Counted from the stretch's first letter, positions 1-8,730 are shown. The stretch: DNA of 64,000 bases from JBMDXB01 sp048594885 (GCA_048594885.1 JBMDXB010000051.1:1-64000); one strand, 5' to 3'. Translations and numbers: made by a program. The notes: generated by a model not told the origin, from the sequence alone.

Positions 1-1
1 G

Positions 2-1231
2 ACCGACCCCGAGATCGCCGCCGCCGTCGCCGGCGAGACCCGCCGCCAGAACGACGGCCTCGAGCTCATCGCCTCGGAGAACTTCGTCAGCGCCGCCGTC
101 ATGGAAGCGGCCGGCTCGGTGATGACCAACAAGTACGCCGAGGGGCTGCCGAACAAGCGGTACTATGGCGGCTGCGAGGTGGTGGACCGGGTCGAGCAGC
201 TCGCCATCGATCGCGCGAAGCGGCTCTTCGGCGCCGACCACGCCAACGTGCAGCCGCACTCGGGCGCGCAGGCGAACATGGCCGTGTACTTCGCGCTGCT
301 CAAGCCTGGCGATACGGTGCTTGGCATGAACCTCGCGCACGGCGGCCATCTCACGCACGGCCATCCACTGAACTTCTCGGGAAAGCTGTACACCATCGTT
401 CCCTACGGCGTCCGCAAGGACGACGAGCGCATCGATTACGAAGAGCTCGAGCGGCTCGCGCACGAGCACAAGCCGAAGATGATCATGGTCGGCGCAAGCG
501 CGTATCCGCGCGTGATCGACTTCGAGCGCATCGGCAAAGTGGCGCGCGAGGTCGGAGCGCCGGTCGTCACCGACATGGCGCACATCGCCGGCCTCGTCGC
601 CGCCGGCGTGCATGCTTCACCCGTGCCTCACTCCGATTTCGTCACGACGACCACGCACAAGACCCTGCGCGGACCGCGCGGCGGGCTGATTCTCTGCCGG
701 AGCCAGTACGCGAAGGATCTCGATCGCGCGCTGTTTCCCGGCGTTCAGGGCGGGCCGCTCATGCACGTCATCGCGGCCAAGGCGGTATGCCTGAAGGAGG
801 CCATGGAGCCGGCGTTCGGCGCGTATCAGAAGCAGATCGTGGTCAACGCGCAGCGGCTGGCGGCGGCGCTGTCGGCGGCCGGCTTCAGACTGGTCAGCGG
901 CGGCACCGACAACCACCTGATGCTGGTCGACGTCTTCTCGCGCGGTCTCACCGGCAAGGTGGCGGAGGCCGCTCTCGGCAAGGCTGGGATCACCGTCAAC
1001 AAGAACGCAATTCCCTTCGATCAGAATCCGCCGATGGTTGCCAGCGGTATTCGCATCGGCACGCCGGCCGTGACGAGCCGCGGCATGCGCGAAGCGGAGA
1101 TGGACACGATCGCCGCGCTGATCGCGCGCGCGCTCGCGTCGCCGGACGATGATACGGTGCTTGGGGCCGTGCGGGCGGAGGTCGAGACCCTGTGCCGGAA
1201 ATTCCCCCTGTATCCCGAGCGGCGGAGCTGA
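2..1231 (+). CDS. glyA: Serine hydroxymethyltransferase, 5' end cut by the window
   Basis: PLP enzyme that interconverts serine and glycine while loading one-carbon units on tetrahydrofolate. The frame is open from base 2 and reads through LELIASENF, the typical N-terminal SHMT signature, so only a short N-terminal part is missing; the first ATG at 101 is internal. Visible SHMT motifs are KRYYGGCE, QPHSGAQAN, DMAHIAGL and the PLP-lysine block TTTTHKTLRGPRGG. It ends PLYPERRS-stop and overlaps the next gene. The folate link matches the cyclodeaminase at 8104, although the two are not in one obvious operon. Confidence 0.97.
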   Translation, partial: TDPEIAAAVAGETRRQNDGLELIASENFVSAAVMEAAGSVMTNKYAEGLPNKRYYGGCEVVDRVEQLAIDRAKRLFGADHANVQPHSGAQANMAVYFALLKPGDTVLGMNLAHGGHLTHGHPLNFSGKLYTIVPYGVRKDDERIDYEELERLAHEHKPKMIMVGASAYPRVIDFERIGKVAREVGAPVVTDMAHIAGLVAAGVHASPVPHSDFVTTTTHKTLRGPRGGLILCRSQYAKDLDRALFPGVQGGPLMHVIAAKAVCLKEAMEPAFGAYQKQIVVNAQRLAAALSAAGFRLVSGGTDNHLMLVDVFSRGLTGKVAEAALGKAGITVNKNAIPFDQNPPMVASGIRIGTPAVTSRGMREAEMDTIAALIARALASPDDDTVLGAVRAEVETLCRKFPLYPERRS

Positions 1232-3204
1232 GCTCGGCGGTCGGCGCCGCATTCGCACCCGGCGGCGCCGTCGCATGCGTGCTCCCGGGATTCGAGGCCC
1301 GGCGCGGGCAGCTCGAGATGGCTGACGGCGTCTCGGCGCTGCTCGCCGACGGCGGTGTCCTGCTCGCCGAGGCGGGCACGGGGACCGGCAAGACGCTCGC
1401 GTACCTCGTTCCCGCGATTTTGAGCGGCCAGCGCGTGCTCATCTCGACCGGGACGAAGAACCTCCAGGAACAGATCTTCTACAAGGACCTGCCGGTCCTG
1501 CGCGACGCGTTGGGCATCAAGTTCAAGGCCGCGTACATGAAGGGACGCGGCAACTATCTCTGCCTGCATCGCTTCGACGCGATGCGGGAGAACCCGCTCG
1601 AGCGCACGGATCTCGTGCGCACGATCGAGGAATGGTCGCAGCAGACGGAAACAGGTGATCGCGCCGAGATCGAGGATCTGCCGGAGGACTGGCCGCTCTG
1701 GAATGAGATCGCCGCAACCGCCGAGAACTGCCTCGGCTCCGAGTGCCCGCGCTATCAGGACTGCTTCGTCACGCGCATGCGCCAGCGCGCCGCCGAATCG
1801 GACATCGTCATTGTCAATCACCACCTTCTGTGCGCGGACGCAGCGGTGCGGAGGAGCACATTCGGTGAGGTGATTCCGGATGTCGGCCACGCGGTCATCG
1901 ACGAGGCACACCAGCTGGAAGACGTCGCGACGCAGTACTTCGGGCTGTCTGTGAGCACCTATCGCGTCGAGGATCTGGCGAGGGACGCCGAACGCGCGAT
2001 TCGAATGAACCTCGTGCCCGATCGCGAGCGCGCGTCGCAGATCGGCGCCGACGTCGTACGGCTCCGGGAGCGCGCCAGGACCTTCTTCAGCGCCATTGAA
2101 TTCGTCAGGTTCGAAGTGCCTGGCGCGACTGGATCCGACTCGCGCGTGCGGGTCGGGCCGCCGCAGATGCTGAACGTTTCCGACGAGTCGCTTGCGCTCA
2201 TCGGCGCGCTCGAGACGCTCGAGGCGGACGTCGCGCTCGCGCGTGACGTCCCCGAGGATGTCGTCTCGCTCGGCCGGCGGGCAGGAGAAATCCGCGAGGA
2301 TCTCCGGGTGCTGACGCGCGCGGACGACCCGACCTACGTCTTCTACCTCGAGGTCCACGGGCGCGGCGTGTTCCTTCGGGCCTCACCGGTCGACGTTGCC
2401 GACATCATCCGCGACGTCCTGCTCGATCGAATGCGGTGCACCGTGCTCACGTCGGCAACGTTGACCGTCGACGGCTCATTCGACTACATCCGCAGCCGGC
2501 TCGGCATCCGCCAGGCGCACGAGCTGCGGCTCGATTCGGAATTCGATTACGCGCAGCAGGCGATCCTTTACCTGCCGAAAGGGGTTCCCGATCCACGATC
2601 GCCGCAGTTCGGCGCGTCCGCCGCGAGACAGGTGATCGAGATCCTCAAACGCACGCAGGGCCGCGCATTCGTGCTGTTCACCAGCTACGCAAATCTGCGC
2701 GAGGTGCATGCCATCGCCGCGATGGAGCTCGAGTACCCGATCTTCGTGCAGGGCACCGCGCCGCGGTCCGCGCTGCTCCGCGACTTCAAGGCCACGCCGC
2801 ATTCCGTGCTGCTCGCGACCTCGAGCTTCTGGCAGGGCGTCGACGTCGTCGGCGAGGCGCTCAGTTGCGTGATCATCGACAAGCTGCCGTTCGCCTCGCC
2901 GGGCGATCCGCTGACCGCCGCGCGCATCGAGGCGATCGCCGCCCGCGGCGGGAACGCCTTCGGCGAGTACCAGATTCCGCTGGCGATTCTCACCCTGAAG
3001 CAGGGACTCGGCCGGCTGCTGCGCCATCGACAGGATCGCGGCGTCCTCGCCGTGCTGGACCCGCGGCTGCGGACGATGGGTTACGGCCGGAGATTCCTGG
3101 CTTCCCTTCCGCCAGCGCCTGTGACCTATCGGCTCGAGGACGTCGCGCGGTTCTTCGCGCGCTCGGGATCCGTCGAGGCGCGTGAGGCGAGCGGACTCGC
3201 ATGA
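1192..3204 (+). CDS. dinG: DinG/YoaA-type Fe-S superfamily 2 DNA helicase
   Basis: ATP-dependent DNA helicase of the XPD/DinG group, acting in repair or resolution of DNA structures. 670 aa from GTG 1192. Walker A is GTGTGKT (62-68) and the DEAH box is VIDEAHQL (DEAH 237-240). Four cysteines (124, 180, 185, 191) between them match the 4Fe-4S insertion of this family. The C-terminal motif QGLGRLLRHRQDRG is helicase motif VI. The GTG start overlaps glyA by 40 bases; GTG 1279 is an alternative, but it would drop a stretch (FAPGGAV) that DinG proteins usually keep. The stop overlaps the next ATG (ATGA). The symbol is by family; a yoaA-like name would fit equally well. Confidence 0.9.
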   Translation: MPEIPPVSRAAELSSAVGAAFAPGGAVACVLPGFEARRGQLEMADGVSALLADGGVLLAEAGTGTGKTLAYLVPAILSGQRVLISTGTKNLQEQIFYKDLPVLRDALGIKFKAAYMKGRGNYLCLHRFDAMRENPLERTDLVRTIEEWSQQTETGDRAEIEDLPEDWPLWNEIAATAENCLGSECPRYQDCFVTRMRQRAAESDIVIVNHHLLCADAAVRRSTFGEVIPDVGHAVIDEAHQLEDVATQYFGLSVSTYRVEDLARDAERAIRMNLVPDRERASQIGADVVRLRERARTFFSAIEFVRFEVPGATGSDSRVRVGPPQMLNVSDESLALIGALETLEADVALARDVPEDVVSLGRRAGEIREDLRVLTRADDPTYVFYLEVHGRGVFLRASPVDVADIIRDVLLDRMRCTVLTSATLTVDGSFDYIRSRLGIRQAHELRLDSEFDYAQQAILYLPKGVPDPRSPQFGASAARQVIEILKRTQGRAFVLFTSYANLREVHAIAAMELEYPIFVQGTAPRSALLRDFKATPHSVLLATSSFWQGVDVVGEALSCVIIDKLPFASPGDPLTAARIEAIAARGGNAFGEYQIPLAILTLKQGLGRLLRHRQDRGVLAVLDPRLRTMGYGRRFLASLPPAPVTYRLEDVARFFARSGSVEAREASGLA

Positions 3205-4127
3205 AGCGCGCAGTGGGAGGCGTGCGGCCTATTCTGAAGTGGGCCGGCGGCAAGCGCCAACTGCTGCCGGCGCTGCGACGATACTATCCGGACCGCTTCA
3301 GCCGCTACATCGAGCCATTCGTCGGCAGCGGCGCCGTCTTCCTCGACCTGTACAACGCGGGACTGCTCGTCAACAGGCCGGTGCTGTTGTCCGATATCAA
3401 CGCCGACGTGATCGGCTGCTACCGGATGGTGCGCGGTGCCGTCGAGGACGTGATCCGCAGCCTGACGACGCTCGAGAGCGGCTATCGCGACGGCGGTGCG
3501 GCGCATTTCTACGAGATCCGCGACAACCATTTCAACGCGCAGCGAAGGACTGCAATAGCTGGCGAGGATCTCGCCTATACACCGCAGCTCGCCGCGATGC
3601 TGATCTACCTCAATCGCACCGGTTACAACGGCCTGTTCCGAGTCAACTCGCTCGGCGAATTCAACGTCCCGGCTGGACGCTACGCGTCGCTGCGAATCTG
3701 CGACGCGGAGAACCTGCGTGCGTTGAGCCACGCGCTGCAGCAGCCCGGCCTGGCACTCGAAGTCAGGCGGTTCGGCGACGCGCTGCAGCAGGTCCGGCGC
3801 GGCGACTTCGTCTACCTGGATCCGCCGTACGCGCCGGTGAGCCGCACCGCGCAGTTCACCTCGTACACGGCCTCGCGATTCGGCGCCGACGAACAGGCCA
3901 CCTTGCAGCAGGCGGTCGTCAGAATCGCCAGGCGGGGCGCCCGCGTGCTTCTGAGCAACTCGGTGGCGCCGGAGATCAAACGCCTGTACGAGGACAACGC
4001 CGACGTCCGCGAGGCGGGGCTCACGGCGACGACCGTCGAGGCGCGCCGCGCCATCAACTCGCGCGCAACGCAGCGCGGCGCGGTGCTCGAATACGTCATC
4101 ACCAACGTCCCGGCGGCGTGCCCGTAA
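3201..4127 (+). CDS. dam: Dam-type N6-adenine DNA methyltransferase (D12 class)
   Basis: Transfers methyl from S-adenosylmethionine to adenine N6 in duplex DNA. 308 aa, normal for Dam/DpnII-type enzymes. The SAM-binding N-terminal motif is ILKWAGGKRQLL (11-22), followed by FVGSGAVFLDL (40-50) and the catalytic DPPY at 207-210. The ATG overlaps the helicase stop by 4 bases, suggesting translational coupling and co-transcription with a DNA-repair helicase. No restriction endonuclease or specificity subunit is adjacent, so it looks like a solitary methylase. Target sequence cannot be read from the protein; GATC is the family default only. Confidence 0.92.
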   Translation: MKRAVGGVRPILKWAGGKRQLLPALRRYYPDRFSRYIEPFVGSGAVFLDLYNAGLLVNRPVLLSDINADVIGCYRMVRGAVEDVIRSLTTLESGYRDGGAAHFYEIRDNHFNAQRRTAIAGEDLAYTPQLAAMLIYLNRTGYNGLFRVNSLGEFNVPAGRYASLRICDAENLRALSHALQQPGLALEVRRFGDALQQVRRGDFVYLDPPYAPVSRTAQFTSYTASRFGADEQATLQQAVVRIARRGARVLLSNSVAPEIKRLYEDNADVREAGLTATTVEARRAINSRATQRGAVLEYVITNVPAACP

Positions 4128-4132
4128 CTTCG

Positions 4133-4138
4133 TATAAA
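4133..4138 (+). promoter_or_regulatory. Possible -10 box (TATAAA) for the TPR gene
   Basis: TATAAA lies 36 bases upstream of the ATG at 4174 in the short gap after dam. There is no convincing -35 hexamer 16-18 bases upstream. The surrounding 9-mer GTATAAACT occurs again before the TonB receptor at 23272-23280. Weak call. Confidence 0.25.
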
Positions 4139-4173
4139 CTAAGGGCCAAAGCACTCAGACGGGAGGTTCCTCC

Positions 4174-5151
4174 ATGACGGTTGTTCATATCGGCCGGTCG
4201 CTGACGATAGCGGCGATCGTGCTCGCGGTCCTGGCGTTCACGTCGCCGGCCTTGGCACAGACGGGTCAGGTCAGAGGAAAGGTCGTCGACGCTCAGAACA
4301 AGCCGGTCGAAGGCGCGCGGGTGACGATGACGCAGCAGGAAGGGCAGAATCGGAAGTTCGAGGTCAAGACGAACCGGAACGGCGAGTACATGCAGATCGG
4401 CATGCCGCCGGGCATGTACGCGATTCAGGCGGAGAAGGACAAGCTCGCGCAGGCGTTCACGGTGAAGGTCAGCATCGGCGATCCCACCGAAGTGAACTTC
4501 ATGCTGAAACCGGGCAGCGGCGCCGCGACCATGACCAAGGAGGAGGCCGACAAGAAGGTCAAGGGCCTCCAGGAAAAGTTCGGGCAGGCGCACGCGCTCA
4601 GCGAGCAGGGCAAGTTCGACGAGGCGATCGCGCTCTACAACGAAGTGCTGACCGACGTGCCGAAGTGCTTCGAGTGCTACGTCAACATCGGCGGCGTGCA
4701 CACGAGGAAGAAGGACTGGGCCGCGGCGGAAGAAGCCTACAAGAAGGCGCTCGAGATCAAGACGGACTCGCCCGAGCCGTACAACGGCCTTGCGAACGTC
4801 TACAACGCGCAGCAGAAGTTCAAGGAAGCCGCGGCGGCAAGCGCCGAGGCGAGCAAGCTCGCGGCGGCCGTGCCGGGTGGCGGCGCCAGCGCGAACATCC
4901 TCTACAACCAGGGCGCGATCGCGTGGACCGCCAACGACTTCGCGAAGGCGAAGGAGCACTTCGAGGCGGCCATCAAGGCCGATCCGAACTACGCGGAAGC
5001 GCACTTCATGCTCGGCAAGGTGAATCTCAATCTGGGCAAGCTGCCGGAGGCGGTCGCCGCGTTCCAGACCTACGTGAAGCTGGCGCCGAGCGGCCCCAAC
5101 GCCAAGGAAGCGCAGACGTTCATCGATCAGCTGAAGGCCATCGTCAAGTAG
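4174..5151 (+). CDS. Secreted TPR protein with carboxypeptidase-regulatory-like domain
   Basis: 325 aa. An N-terminal signal peptide (hydrophobic IAAIVLAVLAF, cleavage near PALAQ) is followed by a beta-sandwich carboxypeptidase-regulatory-like domain (about residues 30-115; GQVRGKVVDAQNKPVEGARV) and then at least four tetratricopeptide repeats (about 135-320). The C-terminal helices suggest a periplasmic protein-interaction scaffold; no catalytic motif is visible. A good ribosome site (GGGAGG) precedes the ATG. This pairing of domains is common in Acidobacteria. Its partner is unknown. It is followed after one base by yggS. Confidence 0.85.
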   Translation: MTVVHIGRSLTIAAIVLAVLAFTSPALAQTGQVRGKVVDAQNKPVEGARVTMTQQEGQNRKFEVKTNRNGEYMQIGMPPGMYAIQAEKDKLAQAFTVKVSIGDPTEVNFMLKPGSGAATMTKEEADKKVKGLQEKFGQAHALSEQGKFDEAIALYNEVLTDVPKCFECYVNIGGVHTRKKDWAAAEEAYKKALEIKTDSPEPYNGLANVYNAQQKFKEAAAASAEASKLAAAVPGGGASANILYNQGAIAWTANDFAKAKEHFEAAIKADPNYAEAHFMLGKVNLNLGKLPEAVAAFQTYVKLAPSGPNAKEAQTFIDQLKAIVK

Positions 5152-5152
5152 C

Positions 5153-5854
5153 GTGCATGCCATAGCGGGGAACCTCCGTACCGTCGGGGCGCGGATCGAC
5201 GCGGCGGCACGCCGCGCCGGCCGCGAGCCGGCGGAGGTCACGCTCGTCGCGGTCTCAAAGACGTTCAGCGCTGACCACGTGAGGGCTGCCTGGGAGGCGG
5301 GGCACCGCGACTTCGGCGAGAACAAGGTCCAGGAGGCCCTGCAGAAAATCGGCCTCACGTCCGACATGGAGATCAGGTGGCATCTCATCGGCCACCTGCA
5401 GTCGAACAAGGTGAAGAAGTCGGCGCCGGCGTTCGCGTGCATCCACTCGATCGATTCGGTGGACCTGCTGCAGCGCCTGGACCAGGCAGCGGCCGAGCAC
5501 GGCTCGACGCCAGAGGTCCTCGTCCAAGTCGATCTGGCCGGCGAGACGACGAAGTTCGGCGCCTCCGTGGAGGAGGCGCGGCGGATCGTGGACGCGGCGT
5601 CCGCTGCGAAGGCGGTGCGGCTCATCGGCTTGATGCTGCTGCCGCCGTGGAACGAGGATCAGGAGCAGACGCGTCCGTGGTTCGTGCGGCTGCGCGAGCT
5701 GCGGGACCGGTGGGTCGCTGAGGGAGCGCCCGCCGACAGCCTGCGTCATCTCTCGATGGGCATGAGTCACGATTTCGAGGCCGCCATCGAGGAAGGCGCC
5801 ACTATCGTCCGTGTCGGCACCGCCATCTTCGGCAGGAGAACAGCTCATGTTTGA
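5153..5854 (+). CDS. yggS: YggS/PROSC family PLP homeostasis protein
   Basis: 233 aa single-domain PLP-binding protein (alanine-racemase-like barrel) that buffers cellular pyridoxal phosphate; it is not itself an established enzyme. The PLP lysine is K36 in LVAVSKTFSA, followed by the family blocks DFGENKVQEA, WHLIGHLQSNKVK and MGMSHDFEAAI. Start is GTG 5153, one base after the preceding stop. The downstream neighbours divIVA and yggU form the conserved bacterial yggS cluster that often includes cell-division factors; yggT is missing here. Confidence 0.93.
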   Translation: MHAIAGNLRTVGARIDAAARRAGREPAEVTLVAVSKTFSADHVRAAWEAGHRDFGENKVQEALQKIGLTSDMEIRWHLIGHLQSNKVKKSAPAFACIHSIDSVDLLQRLDQAAAEHGSTPEVLVQVDLAGETTKFGASVEEARRIVDAASAAKAVRLIGLMLLPPWNEDQEQTRPWFVRLRELRDRWVAEGAPADSLRHLSMGMSHDFEAAIEEGATIVRVGTAIFGRRTAHV

Positions 5855-6479
5855 TCGTCCCGCACCTCAGGGAAGCACCGCGGCCGCCGGCGCCGGCACG
5901 ACTCCGCCAGAGCGCGTCATGCGCATCGCGCCACTCGATTTGCGGCAGCAGCGGTTCAAGCCCGCGTTGCGCGGCTTCGACCGCACCGAAGTCGTCGCGT
6001 TCCTGACCGAAGCGGCGGACGACTACGAGCACGCGCTGCGCGAGATCGACCGTCTGCGCCAGGATCTGGCTCGGATGGAAGCGCTGCTGGCCGAACATCG
6101 CGAGCGCGAGGCGAACCTGCGCAACACGCTGCTCACGGCGCAGCGCCTGTCCGACGAGATGAAGGAAGCGGCCCAGAACGAAGCGAAGATGATCGTGCGC
6201 GAGGCGCAGGGGCGCGCCGACTTGCTGCTGCAGAAGGCGCAGGGGCGGCTCGACGAGATCGATCGCGACATCACCGAGCTGAGGCTGCGGCGGCGCGGCG
6301 TCGAGGGCTCGCTCGAGGCGTCGATCCAGGCCCTCTACCACGCGCTGGAATTCATTCGCGAGCAGGACGAGCCCGACGAGAAGTTGCTCCTCCACCGCCC
6401 ACGGCAGGCCGAGAACGGCGTCGCCGCGGAGACGCGCGAGGGCCAGCAGCCGCGGCTGAACGCGGATGGCCGACCCTAG
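5847..6479 (+). CDS. divIVA: DivIVA-domain coiled-coil protein
   Basis: 210 aa. The N-terminal DivIVA motif (IAPLDLRQQRFKPALRGFDRTEV, about residues 27-49, with the characteristic F..A..G.D..EV pattern) is followed by a long coiled coil (about 55-165) and a polar tail. DivIVA proteins bind curved membrane and recruit division or polar-growth factors. ATG 5847 was chosen over GTG 5811 because AGGAG lies 8 bases upstream and the family motif begins after it. It overlaps yggS by 8 bases and yggU by 14, so the three genes are probably co-transcribed. Confidence 0.85.
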   Translation: MFDRPAPQGSTAAAGAGTTPPERVMRIAPLDLRQQRFKPALRGFDRTEVVAFLTEAADDYEHALREIDRLRQDLARMEALLAEHREREANLRNTLLTAQRLSDEMKEAAQNEAKMIVREAQGRADLLLQKAQGRLDEIDRDITELRLRRRGVEGSLEASIQALYHALEFIREQDEPDEKLLLHRPRQAENGVAAETREGQQPRLNADGRP

Positions 6480-6792
6480 CGCTCACTCCCCCATTCCAGT
6501 CGCGTCGTCGGCGCGCGGCGTGGCGTTTGCCGTGCGCGTCATCCCCCGCGCGTCGCGGACGCTGGTCAGCGGCGTGCGAGGAGATGCCCTGCTCGTGCGG
6601 CTCTCCGCTCCACCGGTTGACGGCGCCGCGAACGACGCGCTGATCCGGTTCCTCGCCGAGGCGTTCGATTGTCCGCGGCGCGACATCGCGATCGTCTCCG
6701 GCCAGAGCGCGCGCGACAAGCGCGTGGCGATCGCCGGACTGTCGGTCGCGTCAGTCGCGGCGCGCCTTTCCGCTATACTGGCGAAACGCTGA
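6466..6792 (+). CDS. yggU: YggU/DUF167 family protein
   Basis: 108 aa. DUF167 hallmarks are VIPRASRTLVSG, the LSAPPVDGAANDALI block and SGQSARDKRV. The function of the family is not settled. It follows divIVA with overlap, as in many genomes where yggS, divIVA and yggU are linked. Its TGA stop overlaps a CTG that appears to be the start of hutI. Confidence 0.9.
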   Translation: MADPSAHSPIPVASSARGVAFAVRVIPRASRTLVSGVRGDALLVRLSAPPVDGAANDALIRFLAEAFDCPRRDIAIVSGQSARDKRVAIAGLSVASVAARLSAILAKR

Positions 6793-8051
6793 TCGCCGCC
6801 GACCTCATCGTCCGTCACGCCCGCCAGCTGATCACCTGCGCCGGCCCCGTTCCGCGGAAAGGTCCTGACCAGGCGATCCTCGACATCATTCCAGACGGCG
6901 CCATCGCCGCTGCGGAAGGGCGCATCATCTTCGCCGGCCCGACGGGCGAGCTCGGACAGCGCGTCTCGCAGGCGCCGGGCGCGCGCGTCATCGATCTCCC
7001 GAACCACAGCATCGTGCCCGGCTTCGTCGACGCGCACACGCATGCCGTGTTCGCGGGTGATCGCCGAGAGGAACTGCGACGGCGCCTCGCGGGCGCCACC
7101 TACGAGCAGATCGCGGCTGAAGGAGGAGGCATTCTCGCCACGGTTGCAGCGACGCGGGCGGCGACCGAAGACGATCTCGTGTCGCAAACGCGCGCGCGGC
7201 TGGACGAGATGCTGGCGTGCGGCACGACCACGTGCGAAATCAAGAGCGGCTACGGGCTCGACGTCGACTCGGAGCTCAAGATGCTGCGGGCCGTTCGTCG
7301 TCTGGCTGAAGGCCACGCGATCGATATCGTTCCGACGTTCCTCGGCGCCCACGAAGTCCCCGTCGAGTTCCGCTCCCGGCGCGAGGGATATGTCGATCTC
7401 GTCGTGGACGAGATGATCCCGGCGGTGGCGGCGGAGCGGCTGGCGGTGTGGTGCGACGTCTTCTGCGAGCGCGGCGTGTTCACGCCCGAGGAATCAACGC
7501 GCATTCTCGAGGCTGGGATCCGCGCCGGCCTGAGACCGCGGATTCATGCCGACGAACTCGGCGCGACAGGCGGTTCCGCGGTTGCGGCCACCGTTGGCGC
7601 GCGCTCGGCCGATCACCTGATCTTCGTGCCGCCTGAGGGCATCGACGGGTTGTCGCGCGCGGGCGTCGTGGCGACGCTGCTGCCGCCGGCGGCGTTCTAT
7701 CTGAAGCTGGGCCGCTTCGCGCCGGCACGCGATCTGATCGCCGCGTCGGTGCCGGTGGCGCTCGCCACCGACGTCAATCCCGGCGGCGGCTTCTCGCCGT
7801 CGATGCCGTTTGCCATGACCCTCGCCTGCTTCGCGATGGGCCTGACCTTCGAGGAGGCGCTCGTCGCCGCCACCATCAACGCAGCGTACTCGCTCGACGT
7901 TCAGGACGACGCCGGCAGCCTCGAAGCCGGCAAGCTCGCCGATGCCGCGATCGTCGACGGAGACGCGATCAACCTGATTCGCGTGGGCGCGCCCGCCGTC
8001 ACGGCGGTCATCAAACGCGGTCACATCGTCCACGATGGGGTCAGGTCTTGA
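6789..8051 (+). CDS. hutI: Imidazolonepropionase
   Basis: Hydrolyses 4-imidazolone-5-propanoate to N-formimino-glutamate, the third step of histidine degradation. About 420 aa, an amidohydrolase with the metal site DAHTHAVF (HxH about 83-85), HADELGATGG and the late ATDVNPGG motif. No ATG, GTG or TTG exists near the expected N-terminus; the homologous start falls on CTG 6789, whose bases overlap the yggU stop as CTGA. TTG 6669 would add 40 aa of unlikely sequence that shadows yggU. The stop codon lies in the left arm of a palindromic element (8035-8105). hutH, hutU and a formimidoyl-processing enzyme are not in the window. Confidence 0.93.
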   Translation: MIAADLIVRHARQLITCAGPVPRKGPDQAILDIIPDGAIAAAEGRIIFAGPTGELGQRVSQAPGARVIDLPNHSIVPGFVDAHTHAVFAGDRREELRRRLAGATYEQIAAEGGGILATVAATRAATEDDLVSQTRARLDEMLACGTTTCEIKSGYGLDVDSELKMLRAVRRLAEGHAIDIVPTFLGAHEVPVEFRSRREGYVDLVVDEMIPAVAAERLAVWCDVFCERGVFTPEESTRILEAGIRAGLRPRIHADELGATGGSAVAATVGARSADHLIFVPPEGIDGLSRAGVVATLLPPAAFYLKLGRFAPARDLIAASVPVALATDVNPGGGFSPSMPFAMTLACFAMGLTFEEALVAATINAAYSLDVQDDAGSLEAGKLADAAIVDGDAINLIRVGAPAVTAVIKRGHIVHDGVRS

Positions 8052-8105
8052 ATTATCACTTTCCGGCCGACGCAGCAGAAGTGATAATAAAAGACCTGAC
8101 CCCAT
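8035..8105. repeat. 27-bp imperfect palindrome spanning the hutI stop and the cyclodeaminase start
   Basis: The left arm 8035-8061 and right arm 8079-8105 are inverted copies matching at 25 of 27 positions, with a 17-nt loop. The arm starts ATGGGGTCAGGTCTT and continues as ATTATCACTT after two mismatches. The left arm holds the last six codons and the TGA of hutI; the right arm ends with the ATG of the next gene. It looks like an inserted REP/MITE-type unit. Confidence 0.85.
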
Positions 8106-8730
8106 GAAATTGACAGAAAGACCACTCACCGATCTGCTCGCGGCGTTCCGTTCCTCCGATCCGACGCCGGGCGGCGGTTCCGCTTCCGCACTGGCCGGCG
8201 CGATTGGCGCGTCGCTGCTGGCGATGGTCGCGGCGCTGCCCAAGCCGCGGGCGGCAACGGAGGAAGACGTCGGGCGGCTGCAGGCGTCAGGCCGGCGTTG
8301 CACCGATGTGTCCCAGACGCTTGCCGCTCTCGTCGACCGCGATGCCGAGGCCTACGAGCTAGTCATCACCGCCTACCGGCTGCCGAAGACGACCGGCGAG
8401 GAGAAGACGATACGAAGCGCAAAGATCCAGGAGGCCATGCGCGCTGCGATCGAGGCGCCGCTCGGTGTCATGCGTGCCTGTCACGAAGCGGCGGAGCAGG
8501 CGCCGGTGATTGCGGAATTCGGCAACCGGAACGCATCGAGTGACGTGCTGGTTGGTGTCGAACTGCTGCTGGCGGGCCTGAGAGGCGCGAGGCTGAACGT
8601 CGACATCAACCTCGGCAGCGTCAAGGACGCTTCGTACGCGGACTCCGTCCGGAGCGCCGTCGAGCAACTGACGGCAGCCGCCGAACGGGAAGCCGCCTCC
8701 GCGCGCCGTCGCTTCGCGGACGCGATGTAG
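8104..8730 (+). CDS. Cyclodeaminase/cyclohydrolase family protein (FTCD C-terminal domain only)
   Basis: 208 aa, matching the formimidoyltetrahydrofolate cyclodeaminase domain, which makes 5,10-methenyl-THF and ammonia, or the related FchA cyclohydrolase. The signature is DPTPGGGSASALAGAIGASL (about 18-37), with NRNASSDVLVG and the late LNVDINLGSVKD block. The formimidoyltransferase domain of the fused mammalian-type enzyme is absent. ATG 8104 was chosen because the homologous N-terminus (MKLTERPLTDLL) begins there; an in-frame ATG at 8035 would translate the palindrome. There is no ribosome-binding site between the palindrome and the ATG. Its stop abuts the stop of the convergent gene with no spacer. 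Confidence 0.87.
   Translation: MKLTERPLTDLLAAFRSSDPTPGGGSASALAGAIGASLLAMVAALPKPRAATEEDVGRLQASGRRCTDVSQTLAALVDRDAEAYELVITAYRLPKTTGEEKTIRSAKIQEAMRAAIEAPLGVMRACHEAAEQAPVIAEFGNRNASSDVLVGVELLLAGLRGARLNVDINLGSVKDASYADSVRSAVEQLTAAAEREAASARRRFADAM

Noticed and set aside
3201..4127. Restriction-modification system
   Set aside because: Only the methylase is present; no endonuclease or specificity gene is adjacent.
4099..5625. Long minus-strand open frame opposite the TPR gene and yggS
   Set aside because: Low-complexity Arg/Leu/Val-rich translation antisense to genes with clear family motifs.
6669..6788. HutI starting at TTG 6669
   Set aside because: The 40 extra residues shadow yggU and do not look like an amidohydrolase N-terminus.
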